Positions 48,189-58,434 of a stretch of 64,000 nt of DNA are shown here, one piece after another. The stretch's first letter is position 1. The number at the start of each line of letters is the position of its first letter. A program made the translations under genes and the position numbers. The stretch lies in assembly GCF_026262505.1 (NCBI RefSeq), contig NC_067204.1:18888860-18952859 (forward strand), written 5' to 3'. Below the pieces are notes generated by a model. The model saw only the letters and a list, made by a program, of their open reading frames with translations. It was not told the DNA's origin and ran no database searches. Source of the DNA: Trichomonas vaginalis G3. Its lineage: Eukaryota > Parabasalia > Trichomonadida > Trichomonadidae.

Positions 48189-50918
48189 ATGTCCGATCAA
48201 GATACTCACCCAAATGAATACTGTGAATTGCGAAGTATGTGTAAATACTACATCGATTCATATAATGCATTGTATCAGCTGAAAACTGAAAATGAAGAAG
48301 AAATAGACAAGATTTACAAAATGATCAAAACAGAATTGATTGATTCAAAAAAATATCTTCCTCATACTATTCTAAATGACATTTTATGTATCATTCCGTT
48401 TAAAAATCGCTATTCAAGGGCTTATTTATCTCTTGCCAAACTCATATATGATAATTATCAAGTAAATAAGGAAATCGAAGTTCCATTAACTGGTGGATAC
48501 CTATTTTATAAAGAATTGTTGCATGCTAAGTAGTGTCAACGATAGAAATTGAGAGCCTATTAATCGTCGAGGAAGTATGATTATTTTTTGGGCGAAAAAG
48601 TATCTTAAAATATGATTATTAATATGTTTTTAAAATAAAAAATTTGAAAGTTAATTTGAGATTCTCATATAATTTTTTGAATGAAAAAAATAAATATAGT
48701 CTATATGAGTTTTTTAATAATCACACTTGAGATATATCTAAAAAATAATTAAAAATAGAGTTTGAGAAGACTTTTCAAGGTGTAATGAAAAGTGTGATAT
48801 AGAAAATAATTATAGATATTTTAATTTTATATATTGTGCTAAGCATTATATTAAATTTTTAGGAAAAACACTTTTCATAAGTATTCAATATTTGAAAATA
48901 CGCTCCAAAAAAGAATAGATTCTTTTATATTCGCTTATATAAAAGGAGACTCTCTATCAGATGCGAATGCCTGAATTCAGCACCTCTGATAGAGAGTTTC
49001 CTCTTATATAAGCGGATCTTTTTCATGAGTTATTGTTAATATAAAAACATAAAAAGCTACCAATATGAGAAATTAAACCCTGCGAGGCACCAGTCTAGAA
49101 CTGGCACTTCGCAGGGTTTAATTTCTCTTGACAAAATACAATAATCAAATGCTCCAAAGTTTTCAAATTTTTATTAGGAATAGGAGCCTACAAAGCACTG
49201 ATTATATATCAGTGCCTGGTAGGCTCCTATTCCTTCTCTAAATGGGAGAAACTTTGTTTGAATAAGATAACATGCGAACAAAGTTTCTCCCATTTAGAGT
49301 GGGATTTGGAGGGTGGGAGGTACATAGATAGACTATGTATCTCTCACCCTCCAATTCCCTCGGGAAAGTTCGAAAACTTTGGTGCAATCAGCAACGATTG
49401 CACCAAAGTTTTTGCGTTTAATTGAAGGAATTGCTCTTTATGATATATACAGTTACAATGCATATATCATAAGGAGCAATTCCTTCCAGATATCTGGCAA
49501 ACTTGCTCGCAATGGTTCACAATTGCGAACAAGTTTTGTCATTTGTCAAGAGAAATTAAACCCTGCGAAGTGCCAGTTCTAGACTGGTGCCTCGCAGGGT
49601 TTAATTTCTCATATTGGTAGCTTTTTATGTTTTTATATTAACAATAACTCATGAAAAAGATCCGCTTATATAAGAGGAAACTCTCTATCAGAGGTGCTGA
49701 ATTCATGCATTCGCATCTGATAGAGAGTTTCCTTTTATATAAGCAAATATAAGAGAATCTATTTTTTTTTGGACCGTATTCTCAAATATTGAATACTTAT
49801 GAAAAGTGTTTTTTTCTAAAAATCTCAGAATATATTTACAATAGTAAAATAAATAAGATATTTAAATTTATTTTTAAATGCTTTTTTTTATATGAGATTC
49901 TCAAAAGTTATATCAAAAGTCTGTTTTTTCTAAAATCTAATATCATAATCTATTTCTCATTTTAAGTACATCTTAATTCATTTTATTTTCTATATTTTTT
50001 CAATATTTTTGAGGGAATTGTGTTGCTTCCCCGACGATAAAATTGAGAGGTTTACACATTGACACTACTTAGCATGCAACAGAATATGGAATTAAATTCA
50101 ACAGGATTTATGATTACGAAAAATTTCAGATCTTGAATATTGGAATTAAATTAGAAAATATCAATATTCATACAGAAGATACAATTTACAGAGCAATTAT
50201 GTATAATGACTTAGAAAGATTCATTATATTCACTGAAAGAGATGAATTTGATAAAAATCAAGAGCTCAAAAGCAGTTTATATCCATATTCTAACGGAAAA
50301 TATTCATTACTTGAAATATGCTGTTACCATGGAGCAGTTGATTGTTTCAAGTTATTAAGAACGAAATTTAACTCAGAAATAACTCAAAGATGTTTAGTAT
50401 TATCATTTTTAGGAGGAAATCCCGAGATCATGAGTGAATGTTTAAAATATCAAAAACCAAATGAAAAATGCATGGAATATGCGATTGTTTCACATAATAT
50501 TGATTTTGTTACATTCTTGATGAATGAATACAATATAAAGATCAATTTAATATATTGTGTATGGCATCATAATCTTGAATCCTTTTTAGTTTATTGGGAT
50601 CAAACTAATGATATTGCAGCATGCTTTATTAATTCAGCAAGGTTCAATATCCCATCTCTTTGTGAATATTTCATTTCCAATGGCGTTCATATCAATGCAA
50701 AAAATAAAGATGGAATTACCGCACTTCATATTGCAGCAATGAGTAATAGTAAAGAAATAGTCGAACTTCTTGTTTCACATGGTGCAGATGTCAATGAAAA
50801 AGATAAATCTGGACATACTGCTCTTCGTATTGCAACACGTAATAATAGTAAAGAAATAGTCGAACTTCTTATTTCACATGGTGCAAAGATCAATAAAAGG
50901 TATTCTGCGATGCCATAA
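48189..50918 (+). pseudogene. DUF3447-type ankyrin protein interrupted by palindromic element
   Basis: The N-terminal part is 48189-48515 (MSDQDTHPNEYCELRSMCKY to YLFYKE). The continuation is at 50084-50918, where YGIKFNRIYDYEKFQ joins the same place in the sister gene's frame. The interval is a 1.56-kb transposon. The C-terminal part retains the central domain and about two ankyrin repeats (LLVSHGADVNEKDKSGHTALR), then ends at KRYSAMP, much earlier than in the paralog at 43342-45133. It lies in the opposite orientation to that paralog. Confidence 0.85.
48517..50080. mobile_element. 1.56-kb palindromic transposon made of nested hairpins
   Basis: The ends GTTGCATGCTAAGTAGTGTC are inverted at 48518 and 50080 and flanked by AGAAT (48512-48516 and 50081-50085), with an extra T on the left. 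Between AT-rich arms lie ten hairpins: 48931-49014, 49067-49128, 49176-49234, 49235-49298, 49301-49360, 49373-49413, 49425-49487, 49496-49537, about 49549-49608 and 49661-49745. The outer two pairs are also inverted copies of each other, so the whole element is a palindrome of palindromes. No coding capacity. It sits inside the ankyrin gene. Confidence 0.85.
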
Positions 50919-51256
50919 AAAAAAGTCTCAATTTTTTAAAAATGGCTGAAAATATTAGGATAGATCAGGGATACTGTTAGGAATTTTTTTTGGAAAACCG
51001 AACAGTGGAAAATGGCTTATAAAATTTTATTTTTATAGTATTCAAAAATTGAATTTTTTTTTGCGCCGTTCGTAGAATAGTGTGATCGTCGAAACTTTGT
51101 CAGTATATACTCTGACTATGATTGTACTCATAGCACTTATGGTTGTCCAAAAATATTGCTGCCATGTAGAGATAAAGTAATTTTAAAAAATTGTAAACTA
51201 TTCAAACCATCCGCCTTAAAAAAAAAGATAAATAAAGTTTTGAATTAACATTTATT
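50919..51256. other. Intergenic between convergent genes
   Basis: 338 bp of AT-rich sequence, no supported feature. Confidence 0.5.
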
Positions 51257-52999
51257 TTATTGTGGTTCTTCCATTTCTAAAGGAAGTTTTCCGTCCTTAT
51301 TCTTAATTGTTGCATTAGCAGCAGATCTGAGCAAGTATCTGGCTGTGTGAGGTGCTTCATATTCAACAGCGTAGTGAAGTGGAGTATTTCCGTTGTCATC
51401 AAGAGCATTGATATCAGCTCCCCACTGCAAAAGCTTCTGGCATATCTTCGAGGAATCAAATCCTGATGCAAGGTGAAGTGGGGCGATTCCCCCTCTGAAT
51501 TTAACCGAAACCATGTCCGGCCACTTTCTGAGCACTTCACCTAATTTTCTGACATCGTTGTTCTTGCAAGCTTCCTGCATTGTGTTATGTGCTATTTCAC
51601 GTTCGCGGACAATATCAACTGGTTTGCGACCTTCTTTGTCTTTAATTGTTGAATTTGCTTTGATATCTGCAAGGAACTGGATCATATCCTTTGAATCCTT
51701 TGATGCAGCAATATGGAAAGCTGTGCGACCACTTCCATCTGCGATATTTGGATCGGCGCCGTTTTCGAAAAGAATTTTCATGATTTCGAGGTCGTTTTCG
51801 AGAGCTGCTGTAGTAAATGGTGTAATTCTATTTTTACCACGCTCGTTAACGACTGATTTCTTCTTCTGAATGAACTTTTGAACTTCTGCAACATCATGAA
51901 GCAAAATTGCATCGAAAATGCTGGTAATTTTTGTTGGTAAAGGTGCAGCCTTTGGTTTATTAATGGCTCTGACTGGAGTTGGGTTCTCAGGAATAGCCAA
52001 TGGCTTTGTAATGTCTTCTTCTTGTTCTTCGAGGTCTTTCATCATTTCTTCTTGGTCATCTGCTGGTTTTCCTTGGGGTTTGTTGTGTTTTGATGGTTCT
52101 TCATGCTTTGGCTGTTCCTTTCCTTTCTTTTGCTTCTTTGAATTTGACTCATTTTGATGTCTATGCTTTTCTGCTTCTTCAAGTAACCTTTCGGTATCCT
52201 TTTGGAGTTGGATCTTCTTAACTAAACCTTCTACTTCAGATTTGATTGGAGCAATCTCGACATTTAACTTTTTCTCTAATTTAGCTCTTTCTTCAAGGAA
52301 TTCGTGTTGTTGAGACATGTATTCTAAGAAGTATTCGCGTTGTTTTGGTGTTTCATCGAATTTAGTAAGAAGTTCGTCGTATCTTTGTTGAAGTGCATCA
52401 ACTTTCTTTTGGAATTGATCTTCTTCGTCTTGGTAATGGGCCTTTTGATCTTCGAGTTCTTTCTTAGCTTTTTCTTGTTCAGCTGCGAGATTCTCGGGGC
52501 CTATTGTAGCTTCTTGTTTTGATTGTTCGATAATTTTCATAATTTCCTTAATATCATTAGCATATCTATTGCGAGCATGCTCTATGCAGGCTCTATCGTA
52601 TTGCCTGTAGATTTCAAGTGGTTTTGGAGGCTGTGTTTGAATGAAACCTGATTCTGGGATTTGTATTGGTGCTGGCAACTGAGAGCAAGAAGTTACCTTG
52701 GAAACAGCTTCAGCAAGTTGTTCTGAAGAGCATGGCTTGATTGGGTCAATCAACTTGGTCGCATCTTTATTTACAGCGTTTGATAAGTTTGCAAGTATGA
52801 ATTGGACGTTCTTTTCTGTAAAGTTTTCATTTGAGTTTTTAATGCAACGCGAAACTATTTCGATTGGGAGTTTATAAAAAGTTGGTTCATCAAGGAAACA
52901 AAAAATCATATCACTAATGGTACTTTCGAATTTGGAGGTATCCTCTTCTTCAAATGCAGCATTAGCGATCAATGAAATATGCTTTTGGACCGATTTCAT
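51257..52999 (-). CDS. Ankyrin-repeat protein with central coiled coil
   Basis: The helical N-terminus (residues 1-95) is followed by a long charged coiled coil (about 120-330, with QRYDELLTKFDETPKQREYF and a Lys/Glu/His-rich run). Then come two groups of ankyrin repeats at about 365-470 (PFTTAALENDLEIMKILFENGADPN) and 490-580 (PLHLASGFDSSKICQKLLQWG). It is an intact 580-aa frame with GTCACTTTTCGC just upstream. A scaffold role is likely; the coil plus ankyrin layout differs from the DUF3447 paralogs. Confidence 0.85.
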   Translation of the reverse strand: MKSVQKHISLIANAAFEEEDTSKFESTISDMIFCFLDEPTFYKLPIEIVSRCIKNSNENFTEKNVQFILANLSNAVNKDATKLIDPIKPCSSEQLAEAVSKVTSCSQLPAPIQIPESGFIQTQPPKPLEIYRQYDRACIEHARNRYANDIKEIMKIIEQSKQEATIGPENLAAEQEKAKKELEDQKAHYQDEEDQFQKKVDALQQRYDELLTKFDETPKQREYFLEYMSQQHEFLEERAKLEKKLNVEIAPIKSEVEGLVKKIQLQKDTERLLEEAEKHRHQNESNSKKQKKGKEQPKHEEPSKHNKPQGKPADDQEEMMKDLEEQEEDITKPLAIPENPTPVRAINKPKAAPLPTKITSIFDAILLHDVAEVQKFIQKKKSVVNERGKNRITPFTTAALENDLEIMKILFENGADPNIADGSGRTAFHIAASKDSKDMIQFLADIKANSTIKDKEGRKPVDIVREREIAHNTMQEACKNNDVRKLGEVLRKWPDMVSVKFRGGIAPLHLASGFDSSKICQKLLQWGADINALDDNGNTPLHYAVEYEAPHTARYLLRSAANATIKNKDGKLPLEMEEPQ

Positions 53000-53287
53000 T
53001 CCTATTTATGCGAAAAGTGACGTTTAAAAATAAAGCCAGCGAAAACATCACTATTGAACTTTCAGTAAACATTATACTACACAGGACCAAAAACGAAAAA
53101 TCATACGAAATTTTCGCATTTTCATATAAAGAAAGATTTGGAAAACATATCATTTATTGAAATCAAAGGAGATACATAAACAACATGCTTTAAAAGCTTA
53201 TTTCAAGCTGCTTTGTTATAGTATTGGTCATTGAAATCTTAATAAAAAAAATGTAATACAAATTTACGAATATAATAATAACTTTAT

Positions 53288-54556
53288 TTAAACATTATGG
53301 AAAATATACTCTAATAACCAACCAAACAAGAAAACCCAGATATACAATACAAGAGCGTGGACAAATGGTTTCCATCCAGAACTCTTGAGAAGGAGTTTGA
53401 GATCTGTAGTTACACCAACGCAAAACATAGATGTAGATAAGGCGATAATGATGATTTCATTCAAAACCTTGTGAGCTTTCTCACTGATATTTGTATAACT
53501 GTTAATGATTGTAGTAATAATGAAAATGAAAGCGAACCATGGAATTGTAATCTTATTGAAGAAGTCTAAGACCTTATAAGAGCATGTATTTTCTTCTTCT
53601 GTCTTTTCAGTGTTATCATCTTTCTTTTTATGTATGAATGGAAGGATGAAAGCCATAGCAATGAGAAGGAATGGAAGAAGAAGAACTTTGAACATCTTAA
53701 CAATCATTGCGAACTTTGAAACTGTTTCTGAGCAGCTTAAACCAACGGAAACTGTATGAGCGATCTCTTTGATTGATATACCTGCTGCAATACCGAAGTT
53801 TCTCTCTGAGTGGAAGAGTTTATCATGGGCTGTAAAGAGAATTGGGTATAAAATGATATCAAGGAAGCCGCCAACAATAACAAGGATGCATGCAAGAGAG
53901 ATATCTTCACTTCCTGAGTTGATAATACCTGCTGATGACATGATGGCCGCAATGCCGCAGATGCAGAAGCCGCAAGATTGCAATTCAGCTTGTTCAGAGC
54001 GCATCTTGAGCAATAATCTGCCAAATAATGAGCCTAAAACAAAAGTAAGAATAACCATTAATATGGCTGAAATTGCGCCACCCCAGCCAACATTACCGAT
54101 ATCAGAAAGTTTGGTTCTAAAACCATAGAGGATAACAGCCAATCTCATAAACATCTGTTTGCTGAATCCAACGCCAGGTTTGCAAAAATCTGAATGGACA
54201 AGGTCCTTAACTTGTGGGATTAGGGCAAGAAGAACGCCAACAACGATTGCAAAAATGGATTGAGAAAGCATACATTTCTCGTAATTCGGGATAAATCCTA
54301 AGCACCAGAATAAAATGCCTATGATTAAAAATATAGGCATAGTCTTCCAGACATTAGGATTAATAAACTGATACCAGTATGCCTTTGTCATTTCTCCATA
54401 TGTTTTAAGCTTCTTTGGTGGCTTTTGGGCTTCAACATCTTTCTTTTCTTCTTCTTTTGGTGGATTATCAAGATCCTTGCTTGTTGAAGATGAATTAGAT
54501 TGCTCATCTACAATATCTTCTAGCTTCTTTCCATCCTCTGCTGGTTCGTTACTCAT
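53288..54556 (-). CDS. YeiH-family (UPF0324) membrane transporter
   Basis: After a disordered acidic N-terminus (residues 1-45) come about ten transmembrane helices. The region FSKQMFMRLAVILYGFRTKL, the CGFCICGIAAIMSSAGII motif and the final FCVGVTTDLKLLLKSSGWKP follow the YeiH/Cons_hypoth698 pattern, a family found mainly in bacteria and described as putative sulfate exporters. A bacterial origin by lateral transfer is plausible. A hydrophilic loop near residues 305-330 is long for the family. Confidence 0.8.
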   Translation of the reverse strand: MSNEPAEDGKKLEDIVDEQSNSSSTSKDLDNPPKEEEKKDVEAQKPPKKLKTYGEMTKAYWYQFINPNVWKTMPIFLIIGILFWCLGFIPNYEKCMLSQSIFAIVVGVLLALIPQVKDLVHSDFCKPGVGFSKQMFMRLAVILYGFRTKLSDIGNVGWGGAISAILMVILTFVLGSLFGRLLLKMRSEQAELQSCGFCICGIAAIMSSAGIINSGSEDISLACILVIVGGFLDIILYPILFTAHDKLFHSERNFGIAAGISIKEIAHTVSVGLSCSETVSKFAMIVKMFKVLLLPFLLIAMAFILPFIHKKKDDNTEKTEEENTCSYKVLDFFNKITIPWFAFIFIITTIINSYTNISEKAHKVLNEIIIIALSTSMFCVGVTTDLKLLLKSSGWKPFVHALVLYIWVFLFGWLLEYIFHNV

Positions 54557-55732
54557 TTATGAGAAATGAAATTTAAATGGGAATAATTTTTCTATGTATT
54601 CTGTTAAACATTTCTGTTTCGATCGTCTTGAGGGAAAATGAAGGTATTTATAATGTGTATCCAATAAGCATTAACTTTCTTATGACCGAAAAAGTTTGGA
54701 AACCTTTGAATATATCTATGAAAAATCATGATTACTTTCTACATTTGTAGTCAAATCAGTGTGAGGTATAAAAATTTAATTGAAAGGGTTTAAAAAATAT
54801 TGAAAATTTTTTTGAATATAATATGAGCGATTTCCATTTTATATGGATAAAAGAGTATTATTGAATTTTGATTAGTTTTCATACACAAATAATGCGATAA
54901 TTGTGCTGAAAACTCTTATATCAGTTCCATTTAAGTAGTTGTTATAATGGAGTATTTTTCTTAATAAATATAATTTATCTATTTCTGAATATCTGATATT
55001 TGAAAAAGTGATGTAAATCCGCTCGATCATAAATTTGACAAGGTATTCTTTTTCAAATCTGAGCTGAATGGCCAACATAAATAAGTTATTATATTTGCTA
55101 TGGTGATGATATTTTTTATATTTTTAAACCATTGATAATTACAGCTCTATTCGTTGAACATAAGAAATGATATTGGATATGATTTCTATGATCCCTAATA
55201 TTTTCAAATTTCAAAAAAATCTAAACAGGTTTTCAAAATAATTCATATTTTATTCAACGAATAGAGCTGTAATTATCAATGGTTTAAAAAATCTGAAAGC
55301 AAAGCTCATCAGCGCATATTCGTGGTTGTCAGAAACTGTTTTGAACTTTTTTAAAAAATGTTCCCAAATTTATTTTTATTAAAGAATAATATCTTCCAAA
55401 GTCCAGCAGGCAATAAGTTCTACATGCAAATTCTATTTTTTGCTTTACTAACAATTATTTCTAAATTAATTTATTTCGGTATCAGAATATTAATGTCTAT
55501 TTTATCCTTGATAGATTATAAAACTGTGATATTGATGACCTCTGATAATGCATACTATTGTAAATTACATATATCCTTAGATTCATATACATTTATGGAT
55601 TTCAACTAATCTTCTTCCAATCTATGACTTAAATCCTATAATATTTCCAACTCATAGTTAATTTTCGAAATATTAAGCTGTAAAACTAGATGAAATCTTT
55701 ATTTTGATTTTTGATTCCAAAACTTTCAAATG
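54557..55732. other. Gene-poor region with an inverted repeat
   Basis: No convincing gene; a 68-codon minus-strand ORF at 54872-55078 is unassigned. An inverted repeat of 36 bp (TTTAAACCATTGATAATTAC and its complement) has arms at 55123-55158 and 55253-55288, making a 166-bp stem-loop unit, probably a small MITE. Confidence 0.55.
55123..55288. repeat. 166-bp inverted-repeat unit
   Basis: The arms are perfect over 36 bp, 94 bp apart, with no ORF inside. It is likely a folded MITE, though no target duplication was identified. Confidence 0.7.
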
Positions 55733-55956
55733 TTATTCGCCAGCATTGAATCTGAATGGAATTTGACCTAGATCGGTATTTGCTAGTTTCCTATCAACTG
55801 CTGAAAGAAGTAAGGTTTCATAATTGATTTTACATGGATATTCTTCATATATTCTCTTTATTAACTCTAAGTATGCATAACTACAACGTGATCTATCCAT
55901 TCCAACTTTACTCAAAAGTTCAATGATCTTCTGTAGTGTAAAAAAACCGGAATCAT
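55733..55956 (-). pseudogene. C-terminal gene fragment cut by a MITE
   Basis: The minus-strand frame is open from the MITE border at 55956 to a stop at 55733 (about 74 codons), beginning near NDSGFFTLQKIIELLSKVG and ending LGQIPFRFNAGE. Its composition is that of a real protein. The start is missing because the TTAA element at 55957 lies exactly where the frame should continue, and the sequence after the two MITEs does not obviously resume it. Family unknown. Confidence 0.5.
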
Positions 55957-56105
55957 TTAAGGGTGCCCTATAACGATAATGTAAACATCACAAAATTAAC
56001 CTTATTAGAACTCGAATGAATGGATTATCCAGATTCTAGTTCTCAATATAATAGCCTTAAAAGTGCTTTTCTGAGGGTGGTTTATCGTCTATAGGGCACC
56101 CTTAA
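55957..56105. mobile_element. 149-bp TTAA-flanked MITE
   Basis: The ends TTAAGGGTGCCCTATA and its inverse have TTAA at both sides. The inner termini share ACGATAA, giving about 26 bp of imperfect inverted repeat. It is located at the broken edge of the gene fragment at 55733. Confidence 0.85.
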
Positions 56106-56121
56106 GTTATTTTTAATTTTC

Positions 56122-56249
56122 TTAAGGCTGCACTTACGCCCATCTGACTTTAATTCAAATTTTTGACAACTGGCGTGAAGCGTCATTGAAAATTAACCTT
56201 AAACAGCTGAATTGAAGGCCGTGTCATAGGGGCGTATGTGCACCCTTAA
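56122..56249. mobile_element. 128-bp TTAA-flanked MITE
   Basis: It begins TTAAGGCTGCACTTACGCCC and ends GGGGCGTATGTGCACCCTTAA, with TTAA at both ends. It lies 16 bp from the previous MITE and has the GTGCAC-type terminus of the elements at 675 and 35397. Confidence 0.8.
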
Positions 56250-57057
56250 TCAATCCTATGGTTGAGTTTAATTCATCAGAATCTAGTTTATATAATAAAT
56301 CAAAAATATCAAAAATTCAAAAGGAGTAAAATATATTTTGAATAGTTGCTTGATACTTTTCTGGCGTATTTATATGTCTGCAAAAAGTGTCGCAACTATT
56401 TTGAATATATTGGCCATTTTTTGACATCAATTAAAAAGTTAATATATATTAGAAATATACTCCAAACTTTTTCTGAGCTTTGCTCAGAAAAATTGTTTGG
56501 AGTGTTGTGCATGAAAAATAGCGTGACTTCACTTTTGACAAAAGTGACACTATTTCTGATGGTTTTGTCATTTATTTGTCAGATTTATAAATGGATAATA
56601 ATGCTGTAAATCAGATATTAATTAAAAATATTTAAGATTTATGTTCGAATTGAAAAGCAAAATGATATTTTTTTTTAATTGAAAAACGTTAATATCTGAT
56701 ATTTTGAAGTTTTTAATATTTGTTAGTATCTTAAATTATTGAATGCATACGTTTTTTATGTTCTCAATTTTAAAAAAATTGTGAAGAATTTAGTTTTTTG
56801 GAGATGGATGTTTAATATTTGTGAGTGAGAATGCAAGCAGGAGTTTGGTACTTTAAGGCTAGGTTGAGATAGATTTCCCATTATATTATCTGTGAATATA
56901 TTGTTTGAAAATTCAAGATATAAAATATATTATCAAAAAATTTTATATTTTTAAATACAATCGGGTGGAAATATAGTACAATGAGATAGCAATGATATAT
57001 TTTATAATGGGAGGTAATCTGAAGATAAGTAGCAAATTTTATGCGATTTTGATTGGG
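56250..57057. other. Gene-free AT-rich region
   Basis: About 800 bp in which no gene is supported. A short hairpin around TTTCTGAGC...GCTCAGAAA lies near 56465-56500. The 87-codon ORF at 56346-56609 is hydrophobic and random-looking. Confidence 0.5.
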
Positions 57058-57491
57058 AGTTGGAGGGTGTGAGTACTATAGCATGTAATAGTATCTCACA
57101 CCCTCCAATTCTTCCTATGGCGCCGAAAAATTTTTGGTGAAATGCGACGACATTTCACCAAAAATTTTTCGGCGCCATATAGAGAACTATAGTCTGCGAG
57201 GTACTGATTTTATCTATGTACCTCGCAGACCATAGTTCTCAGCCAAAATGGCTAAAAATTGGGTGCAATGTAAAAAATTGCACCCAATTTTTAGCCATTT
57301 TGGCTAAGAATTGGAGGGTGTGAGTACTATAGCATGTAATAGTATCTCACACCTTCCAATTCTTCCTATGGCGCCGAAAAATTTTTGGTGAAATGCGACG
57401 ACATTTCACCAAAAAATTTTCGGCGCCATATAGAGAACTATAGTCTGCGAGGTACTGATTTTATCTATGTACCTCGCAGACCATAGTTCTC
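57058..57491. repeat. Array of seven long hairpins, tandemly duplicated
   Basis: Hairpins at about 57058-57112, 57118-57180, 57182-57240 and 57243-57306, then copies of the first three at 57311-57363, 57368-57430 and 57432-57491 (period about 253 bp). Stems are nearly perfect and 20-28 bp, for example TTGGAGGGTGTGAGTAC and TGGCGCCGAAAAATTTTTGG. The first stem resembles hairpin five of the 48517 transposon. No transposon ends were found around it. Confidence 0.9.
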
Positions 57492-58015
57492 AGCCAAAAT
57501 GTCAAAAATTTCGGAAATTCGAAATAATTTTTTTGAGAAAAAATTAACCGTTTAACATAATATTTATAATATTGCTTATTCAATTAGACGGATTAAAAAT
57601 TATATGTTTTCGAGAGAGGGTCAAAGTTGCTATTTGTCACTTTTCCACAAAAATATAATGGGAAAAAAGTTATCATATAGTTGATCTCATTCACTGAGGT
57701 GAGAGATGCATGTAGTGTAATGTGATAAACAGTGGGATTGCTGCTCTAAGTCCTAGGTTCGAGACACATTGGCTTCATTTTTCTCTTTTTTATTGACGTA
57801 AACTATTCAATTTTTGTGTTCTCCATTCAAATTTCAGAATTTTTTTTGCAGATTTCACGCTACATTCGAAGTTACCTTTTGTAACAACCACCACTGCCTA
57901 CGAAAGACGAAAGTGTGTCACGATTTCACCCGGAAATCCGACGGTTGTTTAAGAGTAAGCACTTTTGGCACCTACTCATATGTTTTCTTTTTATTTTTTT
58001 CAATTAAATTATTAG
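57492..58015. other. Spacer before the second Maverick
   Basis: No supported gene. A degenerate tRNA-like stretch (GGTTCGAGACACA) near 57750 was examined and rejected. Confidence 0.4.
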
Positions 58016-58200
58016 AGTAGTAGGATATGAAGGGTTTTGTGACTTTTTTTGTTACGTCTATATATAGATGAAGGTATATTTTCACATCTTCTATATATAG
58101 ATGATATAAAAATTTTTTCTTACGTTTTTTAAGTCATGAATTCGTAAGAAAGCGCGACATTATTAAATAAATTAGTAATAAATATTATATACTAAACACA

Positions 58201-58405
58201 TTTTAAAATATATTTATTTATAAATCATTAAAAAAATTAACATTAATTTTAAAATATATTTATTTATAAATCATTAAAAAAATTAACATTAATTTTAAAA
58301 TATATTTATTTATAAATCATTAAAAAAATTAACATTAATTTTAAAATATATTTATTTATAAATCATTAAAAAAAATTAACATTAATTTTAAAATATATTT
58401 ATTTT
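58201..58405. repeat. 46-bp tandem repeat
   Basis: Units starting TTTTAAAATATATTTATTTA lie at 58201, 58247, 58293, 58339 and 58386 (period 46, then 47). Pure A/T with a few C. It lies just upstream of the first gene of the second Maverick, between two TCTATATATAGATGA palindromes, and could be subterminal. Confidence 0.9.
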
Positions 58406-58434
58406 TTATCTTTTATAAAAGAAGCTATATATAG

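Noticed and set aside
49379-49582. 67-codon ORF
   Set aside because: Lies entirely across hairpins of the palindromic transposon and has no coding signature.
57690-57775. tRNA-like stretch with TAGTGTAATGTG and GGTTCGAGACA boxes
   Set aside because: Neither the T-arm nor the acceptor stem pairs properly, so it is at most a decayed tRNA-derived sequence.
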